A stretch of 62,058 nt of DNA, from positions 1-62,058 of the forward strand of contig NZ_JACHEN010000032.1 in the NCBI RefSeq assembly GCF_014205875.1, read 5' to 3'. Position numbers and translations under genes: made by a program. This DNA is from Anaerosolibacter carboniphilus (lineage in GTDB: Bacteria; Bacillota; Clostridia; Peptostreptococcales; Thermotaleaceae). This document shows, piece by piece, positions 1 to 8,890 of this stretch. The notes under the pieces are model-generated. The model saw only the letters and a list, made by a program, of their open reading frames with translations, was not told where the DNA came from and did not search any database. Position 1 is the stretch's first letter. Each line of letters opens with the position of its first letter.

Positions 1-167
<167 letters not shown>

Positions 168-272
168 AAATTTCTGGGTGGTTATTTCTAACCATTATAT
201 GCTGGCTTAATTCTTACACTGTGTAGTTTTCAAAGACCAAAGTTTGTGTCGCTTGTCATCAGCGACTTATAT

Positions 273-301
273 AGATTATCATATCTGTCGTTTCGTGTCA
301 A
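273..301 (-). promoter_or_regulatory. Proximal rRNA operon promoter
   Basis: On the minus strand a perfect TTGACA (-35, 301-296) is followed after 17 nt by TAATCT; an overlapping GATAAT with a 15-nt spacer could also serve as the -10. It lies about 105 bp upstream of the 16S 5' end. The leader in between carries a boxA-like CTTTGAAAACT stretch (about 222-232) typical of Clostridia rRNA leaders. The exact -10 is uncertain. Confidence 0.6.
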
Positions 302-435
302 CAAGTTTTTTTATGGTAATTTTTATAGCTTGTTTCTCGCGACGACAAAATCTATCTTACCATGTTTCTTACATCAAATCAACTGGTAATTTTTCCTACC
401 GTCTAACTCTCACCCCTAAAATGGGGCGGAAGAAT

Positions 436-464
436 AATATAGCATGTTTATGTGTCTAGGTCAA
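436..464 (-). promoter_or_regulatory. Distal rRNA operon promoter
   Basis: The minus strand carries TTGACC (464-459), a 17-nt spacer, and TATATT (441-436). Together with the proximal promoter this gives the tandem promoter arrangement usual for rRNA operons. Nothing that looks like a protein-coding gene occupies 168-540. Confidence 0.65.
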
Positions 465-541
465 TATCTTTTAAGTTCTAAATTTATCCAATTTCTAAAT
501 TTATATATCTATATAAAGAAGGATTTTATACTCGTCATCAT

Positions 542-582
542 AAAAATAAGCGCACCAGAACAATCTTTAGTACGCTTTATTT
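542..582 (-). terminator. Terminator of the desulfidase/ECF pair
   Basis: Imperfect stem AAATAAGCG (544-552) with CGCTTTATTT (574-582), followed on the minus strand by a T-rich run. The stem overlaps the stop codon of the 567-1058 gene. Confidence 0.5.
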
Positions 583-1058
583 ATAAATTGTTTAAAATCA
601 TCTACTACTTGATCTGATTGTCCTTCTATATAGGATTCTGGAATTTCGAAAGCTTTTAAATCTATATTTTCTCTCTGGAGTAGTTCCAAAAGTTCCTCAA
701 TGAATATACCTCTCTTCCCCAGAATATCACAGGAAGGGCTCCCCTGTATGCCGATTAAGCCTAAAATATGATAATCTTTTTTTATGTATTCTCCTAATTC
801 CTTTACTATGGGGATAGATAGTTGTTTGCAGTGGAGATGATAGCTTTCCTTATCATATTCCTCCTTTGTTTTGGGAGGCCGACCCTCTCCTAGATAAGTA
901 AACTCTGGGCAAGGTAATTGTATAATTCCAACATTATAGTCTAAGAGAATCCTTACAATTGAATTAAAAGCACCTTCTGCTCTTTCCCAATCTCTAATGA
1001 CTGCATTTTGATTTAATATACAGTGGGTTGCTAGAATAATCTTCTTTTTTCTAAGCAT
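567..1058 (-). CDS. TudS-related putative desulfidase (CD3072-like)
   Basis: 163 aa, cytosolic. The layout resembles the DUF523/TudS family of [4Fe-4S] thiouracil desulfidases: an N-terminal Cys (C13 in THCILNQ), a CPE motif (C50), a downstream GRPP stretch and a third Cys (C110 in GSPSCD). TudS enzymes bind their cluster through three cysteines and remove sulfur from thiolated nucleobases. This protein belongs to the variant group typified by C. difficile CD3072, whose substrate is unknown. Its ATG overlaps the end of the upstream ECF S-component gene by 8 bp (ATGCTTAG), so the two are translationally coupled and probably share a substrate. The fold assignment is fairly secure; the specific substrate is inference. 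Confidence 0.75.
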   Translation of the reverse strand: MLRKKKIILATHCILNQNAVIRDWERAEGAFNSIVRILLDYNVGIIQLPCPEFTYLGEGRPPKTKEEYDKESYHLHCKQLSIPIVKELGEYIKKDYHILGLIGIQGSPSCDILGKRGIFIEELLELLQRENIDLKAFEIPESYIEGQSDQVVDDFKQFINKAY

Positions 1059-1626
1059 TTTTTGTTAACTGCCCTTTCAAAACATCTTTTGGTAGTTTTG
1101 TAATGATTAAAGATACCAGAATACAACTTGCGATCTTATCAATAAGATTTTCAGTAATTCTCTGTATAAAGGCTGCTTGAAAAATCTTCTGCCCACTGTT
1201 TACAAGCCAAATGAAAAGAAAGTCTGTTCCATTACCTGTTAATCCATCAAATAGCCATACTGCAATGGGCGTTCCAATAAGTGGTGCTACCACAGACAGT
1301 ATCAATCCTGTAATCACAGCAGTTTTAATATCAAATTTCCATCTTTTCGCAATAAAGCCTACAACCAAGCCTACCATAATATTTACAAAGGCAAATGGAA
1401 TCGTGATAGGATTTGTAATCATTCCTTGAATTACATTGGATAATCCACCTGCCACAGCGCCTGCCAATGGGCCAAAGATAGAAGCTACAAAAATTGTTCC
1501 TATGGTATCAAGAAAAACAAAAGGGATATTTAATGTTTGTACAACTGTTCCCAATACCAAGTTGATTACAACGCCTAAAGATGTCATAATCATCGCATTT
1601 GTTGATGAGAAAACTGAATTTTTCAT
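1051..1626 (-). CDS. ECF transporter S component (CD3073-like)
   Basis: 191 aa, about six hydrophobic segments, rich in Gly and Ala, with no ATPase domain: an energy-coupling-factor substrate-binding membrane subunit. It resembles the S component encoded next to CD3072 in C. difficile. It would rely on a shared EcfA/A'/T module encoded elsewhere. The start chosen is the ATG at 1626 because AGGAGGAATTACT sits just upstream; a longer reading to 1668 lacks a ribosome site. The partner gene is a TudS-like desulfidase, suggesting import of a sulfur-containing nucleobase or related heterocycle, which is inference. No known riboswitch was recognised in the 150-bp leader. Confidence 0.75.
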   Translation of the reverse strand: MKNSVFSSTNAMIMTSLGVVINLVLGTVVQTLNIPFVFLDTIGTIFVASIFGPLAGAVAGGLSNVIQGMITNPITIPFAFVNIMVGLVVGFIAKRWKFDIKTAVITGLILSVVAPLIGTPIAVWLFDGLTGNGTDFLFIWLVNSGQKIFQAAFIQRITENLIDKIASCILVSLIITKLPKDVLKGQLTKNA

Positions 1627-1823
1627 AGTAATTCCTCCTGTAAAATTTTTCAAAATCATTATATCCATTTTGAATACAATAATAAAATTAATTTTTTCTA
1701 TACAAATTTTCTTTTCTATAGATTGTTATAATACATAAAAATGAATTTCCATTTTGTTGCAACCCACTTTTTCTATCATAGAATTATTTCTTCTGAAAAT
1801 AATAATAGCAAGAGGTGAATTTT

Positions 1824-1991
1824 ATGGCTAAAAATAGAACCAAGGAAAAACATATGGCTAGGCCAGTAGAAGAACATAATACTGCTGCCTGGGCAAATAT
1901 TGAAGAGCTTCAACCTGTTTCTAGAGTGCCTATTCCCAATGAAACACAAGTAAAAAATGCAAAGGAATGGGTAGATACCAACCAAAAATAA
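1824..1991 (+). CDS. DUF3787 / CDIF630_02480-family spore surface protein
   Basis: 55-aa protein beginning MAKNRTKEKH, preceded by AGAGGTG at a good distance. The block HNTAAW followed by a V-x-IP-x-E segment and the C-terminal NAKEWVD are hallmarks of DUF3787, a family of very short proteins from spore-forming Clostridia found at the spore surface. It is strongly hydrophilic with no membrane segment. It stands alone on the plus strand, convergent with the pyruvate oxidoreductase gene, and shares a bidirectional terminator with it. Sporulation-specific expression is expected from the family, but I could not assign a sigma-factor promoter with confidence. Confidence 0.8.
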   Translation: MAKNRTKEKHMARPVEEHNTAAWANIEELQPVSRVPIPNETQVKNAKEWVDTNQK

Positions 1992-2001
1992 ATATTTCTA
2001 A

Positions 2002-2040
2002 AAAATAGGGAAGATCCGAACCTAGGATCTTCCCTATTTT
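2002..2040. terminator. Bidirectional terminator
   Basis: Perfect 16-bp stem (2002-2017 with 2025-2040) and a 7-nt loop; A-run on one side and T-run on the other, so it can serve both the DUF3787 gene and the oppositely oriented pyruvate oxidoreductase gene, whose stop codon touches it. Confidence 0.9.
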
Positions 2041-5000
2041 TATTCATATTTCATATCTGCAAAACGTCTATAGTTTTGATATCTTTCCTTGGCATGCTTT
2101 TCTGCTTGATTGAACAATTCATCTGCGATGTCAGGGAATACATTCATAATTTGTGTGTAGCGAATTTCGCTCTCTATGAAGTTCCTAAATGGCGCCGTTG
2201 GCTCTTTAGAGTCCATGATAAACGGATTTTTTCCATGCTCTTTCAATCTTGGATCAAAGCGATACAAGTGCCAATAGCCTGCTTCTACCGCTCGCTTCTC
2301 CTGGGCAACGCTGGTTCCCATACCAGTCTTAATACCATGGCTTACACAAGGGGCATAGCAAACAATAATAGATGGTCCTTTATATGCTTCTGCCTCCATA
2401 ATCGCCTTAATGGTGTGATTCATGTTGGCTCCCATAGAAATCTGAGCTACATAAACATATCCATAGCTCATGGCCATCATGCCTAAATCCTTCTTACGAA
2501 TTCTCTTCCCTCCAGCCGCAAATTTTGCAACGGCAGCCGTTGGTGTAGATTTAGAAGACTGCCCGCCAGTATTGGAATAGATTTCAGTGTCCATAACGAG
2601 GATATTTATATCTTCACCTGCAGCAATGACATGGTCTAAACCACCGTAACCAATATCATAGGCCCATCCGTCCCCACCAACAATCCAAACAGATTTCTTA
2701 ATCAGATAATCTTTCTTCTCCAAAATTTCTTTTACAATAGGATCGTTCTGATGATTATGCTTATTCAATACTTCTAATAGTTTTTGAGAGGCCTTTTTTG
2801 AACCTTCGCCATCCTCCATGTTGTCAAGCCATTCTTTGAAGGCTGATTTACATTCTTCATCAATGTTCGATTGGAGACCTTCTCTCATTAGATTTCCTAG
2901 TTTTTCTCGAATCTGTTTTACACCTAAAGCCATTCCAAATCCAAACTCTGCATTATCTTCAAATAACGAGTTTGCCCATGAAGGTCCTTTTCCATTGGCA
3001 TCTGTGGAATAGGACATTGATGGTGCACTAGCTCCCCATATGGATGAACAGCCTGTGGCATTGGCAATCATCATTCTATCACCATATAATTGAGTTAGAA
3101 GTTTTACATAGGCCGTTTCACCACAACCTGCACAGGCTCCTGAGAACTCTAATAATGGTCGTGCAAATTGACTATTTTTTACGGTTCCTTTATCTACTAG
3201 ATGATCCTTATCGGTAACCCTCATGGCGTATTCCCAGTTTTCTCCCTGTCTTACAATTTCCTCTTCTGCATCTACCATCACCAGTGCTTTTCCTGGTGCA
3301 GGACAGACATCCGCACAATTGCCACATCCTGTACAATCTAATGGACTGATTTGAATCCGATATGCTAATCCTTCTACGCCTTTACCAATTGCTTTCTTTG
3401 TCTCAAAGGTTTCGGGTGCTGCTTTCTGCTCTCCCTCATCCAGTAGAAATGGGCGTACAACTGCATGGGGGCATATGTAAGCACATTGGTTACATTGGAT
3501 ACATTTTTCTGTCTGCCATTGAGGAATCATCGCTGCAATACCACGTTTCTCATAGGATGTTGTACCCATTGGGAATGTTCCATCCTCCATTCCTTTAAAA
3601 GCACTGACAGGCAGCTCATCTCCTTCATGTCTCGCCATAGGTCGTTGAATATTTTTAACAAAATCAGGTTCATTCTTTATTGGTAACTCTTCATCCTTGG
3701 CATCAGCCCAGTGGCTTGGTACATTCACTTTGGTTAGGCCGTTTACGCCTTTGTCTACAGCTTTTAGGTTCATCTCCACAATTTTTTCACCTTTTTTACC
3801 ATAAACATTTTCAATAGCATCCTTCAAATAATTTATTGCGTCCTCTATAGGAATTACCTTTGCCAGTTTAAAGAAAGCCGCTTGCATGATCATGTTGATT
3901 CGATTGCCTAAACCAATTTCTGTGGCGACCTTCATAGCATCAATCACATAAAATTCAATATTTTTCTTTGCAATGGTTCTCTTTAACGATGCTGGTAACT
4001 TTTCATCCAGCTCCTCTGGTGTCCATGGACAATTTAAAATAAAGATACCGTTTTTCTTAATTCCCTTTAATAAATCAAAATGATTTACGTAGGACTTGTT
4101 ATGGCATGCAATAAAATCAGCATTATAGATTAAATAAGGCGATCGAATGGGCTTCTTTCCAAACCTCAAATGGGAGATCGTTGAACCACCAGATTTTTTA
4201 CTATCATAAGAAAAATATCCTTGGGCATATAAGTTTGTTTTATCTCCAATAATCTTGATAGCAGTCTTATTCGCCCCTACTGTTCCATCGGAACCTAATC
4301 CCCAGAATTTACATTGAATGGTTCCTTCAGGAGTTGTATCAACAATATCTTCTTCCTTTAAGGATGTATGGGTGATATCATCTACGATACCGATTGTAAA
4401 ACCATTTTGAGGATTATCTTGTTTTAAATTGTTATACACAGCAATGATTTGAGAAGGTCTCGTATCTTTTGATCCAAGGCCATATCTTCCTCCTACAATC
4501 ACAGGTTGATTTTCTTCTCGATCATAGAATAGACTGCGTACATCTTCATATAATGGCTCCCCTACTGCACCTGGTTCCTTTGTTCGATCTAATACAGCAA
4601 TCTTTTTCACACTTAAGGGAAGTACATTAAAGAAGTATTTTGCCGAGAAAGGTCGATATAGGTGTACTTTGATCAACCCTACTTTTTCACCCTGACTCAT
4701 TAAATAGTCTATGGTTTCCTCAATGGTATCACATACAGAGCCCATAGCCACAATCACATGCTCAGCGTCCTCTGCGCCATAATATTTAAAAGGCTTATAT
4801 TCCCTTCCTGTCAACTTGGTGATATCATACATATAATCCATGACAATATCTGGCACATTATCAAAGAATCGATTGGCCGATTCTCTGCCCTGGAAGTAAA
4901 TATCTGGATTTTGTGCTGTCCCTCTCGTAACAGGATGCTCAGGATTAAGAGATCTTTCTCTAAATGCTCTTACAGCATCATGATCTAACAATGCACCTAG

Positions 5001-5570
5001 TTCATCATAATCCAACACTTCGATTTTTTGATATTCATGGGAAGTCCTAAACCCATCAAAGAAATGTAGGAATGGTACCCTTCCCTTAATGGCAGCTAGA
5101 TGAGCTACAGACCCTAAATCCATGACTTCTTGAACACTACTGGAAGCCAAGAGAGCAAACCCGGTCTGTCTTGTAGCCATTACATCCTGATGATCTCCAA
5201 ATATGGATAAGGCGTGGGCTGCTATGGCGCGAGCACTCACATGAAATACTGCTGGCAGCAATTCTCCAGCCATTTTATACATATTAGGAATCATCAGTAG
5301 CAAACCTTGGGATGCTGTATAGGTAGTAGTTAATGCGCCAGCCTGTAAGGAACCGTGTACTGCACCAGCTGCTCCTGCCTCCGATTGCATTTCCACCACC
5401 CGAACAGGCTGTCCAAATAAGTTTTTCTTCCCATGAGCTGCCCACTCATCTACACCTTCTGCCATCGATGAAGAAGGCGTTATGGGGTAGATGGCAGCCA
5501 CTTCCGTAAATGCATAGGATACGTATGCGGCAGCCTCGTTACCATCCATAGTTTTCATTTTTCTTGCCAT
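2040..5570 (-). CDS. nifJ: Pyruvate:ferredoxin (flavodoxin) oxidoreductase, single chain
   Basis: 1176 aa, the usual size of the homodimeric enzyme. It oxidises pyruvate and CoA to acetyl-CoA and CO2 with reduction of ferredoxin, the central step of clostridial energy metabolism, in the cytosol. Visible domains: N-terminal pyruvate-binding domain with YPITPSSSMAE near residue 30; a two-cluster ferredoxin domain with CIQCNQCAYICP near 690 and CTGCGNCADVCP near 744; the CAGCGET motif near 812 holding the proximal cluster; and a thiamine-diphosphate site with GDGWAYDIG near 964. The ATG at 5570 is chosen over a TTG one codon upstream because it is 7 nt from GGAGG. Monocistronic, ending at a strong terminator. 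Confidence 0.98.
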   Translation of the reverse strand: MARKMKTMDGNEAAAYVSYAFTEVAAIYPITPSSSMAEGVDEWAAHGKKNLFGQPVRVVEMQSEAGAAGAVHGSLQAGALTTTYTASQGLLLMIPNMYKMAGELLPAVFHVSARAIAAHALSIFGDHQDVMATRQTGFALLASSSVQEVMDLGSVAHLAAIKGRVPFLHFFDGFRTSHEYQKIEVLDYDELGALLDHDAVRAFRERSLNPEHPVTRGTAQNPDIYFQGRESANRFFDNVPDIVMDYMYDITKLTGREYKPFKYYGAEDAEHVIVAMGSVCDTIEETIDYLMSQGEKVGLIKVHLYRPFSAKYFFNVLPLSVKKIAVLDRTKEPGAVGEPLYEDVRSLFYDREENQPVIVGGRYGLGSKDTRPSQIIAVYNNLKQDNPQNGFTIGIVDDITHTSLKEEDIVDTTPEGTIQCKFWGLGSDGTVGANKTAIKIIGDKTNLYAQGYFSYDSKKSGGSTISHLRFGKKPIRSPYLIYNADFIACHNKSYVNHFDLLKGIKKNGIFILNCPWTPEELDEKLPASLKRTIAKKNIEFYVIDAMKVATEIGLGNRINMIMQAAFFKLAKVIPIEDAINYLKDAIENVYGKKGEKIVEMNLKAVDKGVNGLTKVNVPSHWADAKDEELPIKNEPDFVKNIQRPMARHEGDELPVSAFKGMEDGTFPMGTTSYEKRGIAAMIPQWQTEKCIQCNQCAYICPHAVVRPFLLDEGEQKAAPETFETKKAIGKGVEGLAYRIQISPLDCTGCGNCADVCPAPGKALVMVDAEEEIVRQGENWEYAMRVTDKDHLVDKGTVKNSQFARPLLEFSGACAGCGETAYVKLLTQLYGDRMMIANATGCSSIWGASAPSMSYSTDANGKGPSWANSLFEDNAEFGFGMALGVKQIREKLGNLMREGLQSNIDEECKSAFKEWLDNMEDGEGSKKASQKLLEVLNKHNHQNDPIVKEILEKKDYLIKKSVWIVGGDGWAYDIGYGGLDHVIAAGEDINILVMDTEIYSNTGGQSSKSTPTAAVAKFAAGGKRIRKKDLGMMAMSYGYVYVAQISMGANMNHTIKAIMEAEAYKGPSIIVCYAPCVSHGIKTGMGTSVAQEKRAVEAGYWHLYRFDPRLKEHGKNPFIMDSKEPTAPFRNFIESEIRYTQIMNVFPDIADELFNQAEKHAKERYQNYRRFADMKYE

Positions 5571-5716
5571 CAATCTTCCTCCCTTTCGTTCATGTAAAAT
5601 GGTGCTTTCATTTCCATATGGTGTAATTGTCTTATATCCTAAAGTATATTATTTGAAATTTCCCCATTATCATACATGGGAAGTTCAAAATTTTCCAATA
5701 TGCAGTAACATAAACT

Positions 5717-5760
5717 AGAGAAGTGGAGGCAGCTATTTCGTTCACTGCCTCCACTTCTCT
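5717..5760 (-). terminator. Long hairpin after the UDG pair
   Basis: Perfect 16-bp inverted repeat (5717-5732 and 5745-5760) with a 12-nt loop; it overlaps the stop codon of the gene ending at 5759. The following T-run is weak, so termination efficiency is uncertain. Confidence 0.65.
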
Positions 5761-6334
5761 AATTGAATGGATACCTCATGATAAATTCCTTTAGTTTGTG
5801 CAAATCCTCTATATATGTCTTTTTTAACTCCTGACGATAAATAATAGATGCAGGATGATATAAAGGGAAGATATAATAGCCTTCTTTTTTTATGGGTTCT
5901 CCATGTACCCCTCCAATAGTAACTTTTTGATCCTTTAATACAGCCTTTAAGGGTACATTTCCCAGGGTTACCACCACCTTGGGCTGAATGGCGCGGATCT
6001 CTTCCATCATATATTTTTCATACTTTTCAACTTCATCTTTACTTGGAGGGCGGTTAGATTTTCTTCCTGTCTTCTCATTTATCTTGTAAGGTCGAATTTT
6101 TACCACATTGGTAATATAGATATCCTCCCTATTTAATTCTAGAATCTGTAAAAACTCATCTAAATTTTTCCCTGCCTGCCCTACGAAAGGCCTCCCCAGT
6201 TCGATCTCTTTAGCTCCTGGTGCCTCTCCCACTAAAACAAGCTTTGCTTCGCTATTGCCTTCTCCAAAAACGATAGGATCAGTGCTTTCTTTTCTACATT
6301 GTATTTCTAAACTCTCTAGTTTCTCTTTTTTCAA
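5759..6334 (-). CDS. Uracil-DNA glycosylase family protein lacking the Fe-S cysteines
   Basis: 191 aa from the TTG at 6334, chosen because AGAGGTGAT lies 7 nt upstream; an ATG at 6379 has a poor site. It carries the family-4 UDG core: GEAPGAKE with GRPFVGQAG near the N terminus, and HPASIIYR in the C-terminal catalytic motif. Family 4 enzymes normally hold a [4Fe-4S] cluster through four cysteines; here the third is replaced (VVKIRP instead of VVKCRP), the fourth is absent and at most one N-terminal Cys remains. The neighbouring paralogue keeps all four. It may still excise uracil or have another role; loss of the cluster is directly visible, its consequence is not. Confidence 0.8.
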   Translation of the reverse strand: MKKEKLESLEIQCRKESTDPIVFGEGNSEAKLVLVGEAPGAKEIELGRPFVGQAGKNLDEFLQILELNREDIYITNVVKIRPYKINEKTGRKSNRPPSKDEVEKYEKYMMEEIRAIQPKVVVTLGNVPLKAVLKDQKVTIGGVHGEPIKKEGYYIFPLYHPASIIYRQELKKTYIEDLHKLKEFIMRYPFN

Positions 6335-6389
6335 AAATATCACCTCTACGTATTTCTCATGAAACGACGAAGACATCATTTCCTACATC

Positions 6390-6965
6390 TTATAAGCTCT
6401 TATCTTCAATCAATTCATCATACTTTTTACGAATCATTTTAAAGTCTTCCCAGAAAGGTCTTTTTTTAACCGAATCTCGAAGCACCGCTGAAGGATGATA
6501 AGTTGCCATAATCCATATGTTCTTCCGCTCATACCAAGTTCCACGTTGTTTTGTTATTTTAAAACTAGGATCGATGATGTTCGTTGCTGCGATAGATCCT
6601 AAGCATATGATGATTTTGGGCCTAATTAGCTTTACCTGCCATTTTAGGTAAGGGATACAAGCTTCCATTTCTTCTTTGATAGGGTTTCGATTGTGGGGTG
6701 GCCTGCATTTTACAATATTTCCTATATATACATCTTCCCGAGTAAGTCCTATTCCTTCGATAGCCTTGGTTAAGAGTTGTCCTGCTGGCCCTACAAATGC
6801 TAGTCCAGTATCATCCTCGACTTGCCCCGGTCCCTCACCGATGAACAAAATTTCTGCCTCAGGATTTCCCTGACCAAAAACTGTATTTTTTCTATCCTGA
6901 TGCAATGGACATAGATGGCACCCCATTACAATTCCCCTTAATTCCTCCAAAGTATACATTTCCAT
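6390..6965 (-). CDS. Family 4 uracil-DNA glycosylase (Fe-S)
   Basis: 191 aa, normal length for the type-4 UDG/Dnaphage-N-like family. It removes uracil from DNA at the first step of base-excision repair. Cluster ligands are visible: C16-HL-C19, C87 in VKCRPPHNR, and the Cys of EACIPYL. Catalytic motifs GEGPGQVED and TYHPSAVLR are intact. An internal ATG two codons downstream (6959) has a better-placed GGAGAG and may be the true start. It is followed after 55 bp by a second UDG-like gene in the same direction, an apparent tandem duplication that then diverged. Confidence 0.92.
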   Translation of the reverse strand: MEMYTLEELRGIVMGCHLCPLHQDRKNTVFGQGNPEAEILFIGEGPGQVEDDTGLAFVGPAGQLLTKAIEGIGLTREDVYIGNIVKCRPPHNRNPIKEEMEACIPYLKWQVKLIRPKIIICLGSIAATNIIDPSFKITKQRGTWYERKNIWIMATYHPSAVLRDSVKKRPFWEDFKMIRKKYDELIEDKSL

Positions 6966-7061
6966 CTCTCCAATTCCTTTGACTTCTTATTTATATATTT
7001 AGAGAAAAAGGAATGAACTCCTTCTTATACGTCCAAAATACATAGAAAAAGGAGTGACTCC

Positions 7062-8135
7062 ATGAAATACAATCCTCTTTATAAGTCATTGTATCAAACA
7101 AGAATCATTTACAAATTTGTTAAAGATGTATTTCCCCTAGTTGATCAGGAACTGAATATTTGGAAAAAAGCAGCCTCTGATGGCATAGATACAGTTCTTT
7201 CCCAACAGGCCCTTGCCAGCATAGAAAAAAAGGCCTTTCATGCCCAGGGTGGTGCTATTTATAGCTTATATACAAAACAGGTAAACCCTTCGTTGATTAA
7301 ATTTATTGTAGCCCTTCAAACCATTAGCGATTACTTGGACAATCTTTGTGACCGAGTAGGTTTAGAGGATCATACTGCCTTCTTACAGCTCCATAGGGCC
7401 ATCACCGATGCACTAGATCCTTCTGACACATTTTCTGACTACTATGCCAATTATCCCTATAGGAATGACGGTGGATACTTACACCAACTTGTAGCTTCTT
7501 GCAAAAGTTACATTATCCATCTTCCTAAATATTCTTTGGTACAACAGGAAGTTATGAGTTTAGGCAAATTATATGGTGAAATGCAGAGCTATAAACATAT
7601 TTCTTCTATGCGTCGAGAGAATGCCCTGAATGCCTGGGCACAACACTACCTGTCTTCCTTTCCCGGTCTATCCACATGGGAGTTTTCTGCAGCCGCAGGT
7701 TCTACCTTGGGCATCTTTCTTTTATGTGCATTGGCTTCTGATGAAAATCTTACAAAGCTAGAAGTTCAAGCTGTAATGGATGCATATTTCCCCTGGGTCT
7801 GTGGACTCCATATCTTACTAGATTATTTTATTGATCAAAGGGAAGATCTTTCTACTGGAGATTTAAATTTTGTATCCTATTATCAGGATATTGACATAAA
7901 AAAAGAAAGATTGCAGTGGTTTTTACAACAGTCCTTAGACAAAGTTCTGTCTCTTAAAAACCCAACCTTTCACCTAACAGTTATCGAAGGTCTTCTTGCC
8001 ATGTATTTTTCAGACCCCAAGACATTTCATGGCGAGGAAGCCTTGATTCATCGTGAAATTCTAAAATATGCTCCTTATTCTACTTCTATTTTATATAATA
8101 TTTGCAAGCAGCTCAGAAACAAAAATATCATCTAG
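7062..8135 (+). CDS. ytpB: Tetraprenyl-beta-curcumene synthase family protein (YtpB, DUF2600)
   Basis: 357 aa, cytosolic, matching the DUF2600 family. B. subtilis YtpB cyclises linear C35 heptaprenyl diphosphate to tetraprenyl-beta-curcumene, a sesquarterpene precursor. The Asp-rich stretch SDYLDNLCDRVG (about residues 89-100) is the likely metal-diphosphate site of this large-terpene-synthase class, and a second acidic segment LLDYFIDQRED lies near residue 260. The start has GGAGTGACTCC upstream. It stands alone on the plus strand against its neighbours; a polyprenyl diphosphate synthase that could make its substrate is encoded about 1.1 kb downstream. Substrate chain length is inferred from family. 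Confidence 0.9.
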   Translation: MKYNPLYKSLYQTRIIYKFVKDVFPLVDQELNIWKKAASDGIDTVLSQQALASIEKKAFHAQGGAIYSLYTKQVNPSLIKFIVALQTISDYLDNLCDRVGLEDHTAFLQLHRAITDALDPSDTFSDYYANYPYRNDGGYLHQLVASCKSYIIHLPKYSLVQQEVMSLGKLYGEMQSYKHISSMRRENALNAWAQHYLSSFPGLSTWEFSAAAGSTLGIFLLCALASDENLTKLEVQAVMDAYFPWVCGLHILLDYFIDQREDLSTGDLNFVSYYQDIDIKKERLQWFLQQSLDKVLSLKNPTFHLTVIEGLLAMYFSDPKTFHGEEALIHREILKYAPYSTSILYNICKQLRNKNII

Positions 8136-8148
8136 AAAACAAATAATT

Positions 8149-8724
8149 TTATTTATCAATAAACACTAAAAATTCATCTACTAAATAGGGATCAAATTGT
8201 TTTCCCTTTTCTACTCTAAAAATATCACGAATATCTTGTCTAGATAGTGCCTTTCGATAAGGTCTATCAGAAATCAGGGCATGATAGCAGTCACAAACAG
8301 ATAAGATTCTGGATTCAAAAGGGATGTCTTCACCTTGTAGACAATAAGGATATCCCTTACCGTCCCATCTTTCATGATGATGGAGGATTATATCAGATAA
8401 GAATCCTAATCCTTCAACTTGGCTAATGAGGTCACTTCCTATTTTACTATGTTCTTTTATCACTTTGTACTCCATATCCGATAAAGAACCAGGTTTTAGC
8501 AGAATACTCTCTTCAATAAATATCTTTCCCACATCATGAACGTGTCCTGCCATTTCCATCTGGATTACCTGCTGATGACCAAGACCCATATAGGAAGAGA
8601 ATGCCTCACATAGTCTTCCAACTTCATTACAATGTTCAAAGGTATAATGATCCTTTATGTTAATTACTGCCGTCAGTGCTTGCAAAACACCTTTGGCCAA
8701 CGAAAGAGATTTTTCCTCATCCAT
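8149..8724 (-). CDS. HD-GYP domain c-di-GMP phosphodiesterase
   Basis: 191 aa from ATG at 8724, which has GGGGTG upstream. A stand-alone HD-GYP domain with no sensory domain: the HD pair appears in GHVHDVGK, followed by the HHHERWDGKGYP signature and DCYHALISDRPYR. These enzymes hydrolyse cyclic di-GMP to GMP or pGpG using a binuclear metal site. It is the first gene after a c-di-GMP-I riboswitch and its terminator (8931-9074), so its expression is very probably set by the second messenger it destroys. The stop is only 13 bp from the stop of the convergent ytpB gene. Confidence 0.92.
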   Translation of the reverse strand: MDEEKSLSLAKGVLQALTAVINIKDHYTFEHCNEVGRLCEAFSSYMGLGHQQVIQMEMAGHVHDVGKIFIEESILLKPGSLSDMEYKVIKEHSKIGSDLISQVEGLGFLSDIILHHHERWDGKGYPYCLQGEDIPFESRILSVCDCYHALISDRPYRKALSRQDIRDIFRVEKGKQFDPYLVDEFLVFIDK

Positions 8725-8782
8725 ACCACACACCCCAGTCCCCAACTCAGATAATTAAATTCTTCTTTTGTAAACAATAGAA

Positions 8783-8890
8783 ATGCATACTTTGTATGCT
8801 TCGCCAGAGGACTCTCTCCCCTTCGACGGCTGCAAAGCAGCCTGGGCACCTCTCTTCCTGGGACATTGGAACGCTTCCCCTGCATCCCTG
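8783..8890 (-). other. Structured leader segment, repeat family A/B copy 1
   Basis: The 5' untranslated region of the HD-GYP gene contains a hairpin GGCTGC-TTT-GCAGCC (8842-8828, minus strand), followed by GTCGAAGG, a small AGAG/CTCT hairpin, GGCGAAG, and a GCATAC/GTATGC hairpin. A segment before the noc gene (35641-35768) shows the same ordered elements, including the shared core CAGGCTGCTT-x-GCAGCCGTC-x-AAGG. I could not match it to a riboswitch family; it may be a structured RNA or a remnant of a mobile repeat. Confidence 0.45.

Noticed and set aside
244..459. Open frame of 71 codons upstream of the 16S gene
   Set aside because: Overlaps the rRNA promoters and leader, has no ribosome site and no family resemblance.
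8673..8885. 70-codon frame on the minus strand overlapping the HD-GYP start
   Set aside because: Lies in the structured leader, different frame from the HD-GYP gene, no recognisable domain.
8783..8890. Glycine riboswitch in the HD-GYP leader
   Set aside because: GAGAGG and CCGTCGAAGG look similar locally, but the conserved ACTCTCAGG core and the overall helices are absent, and the second copy near noc lacks GAGAG.
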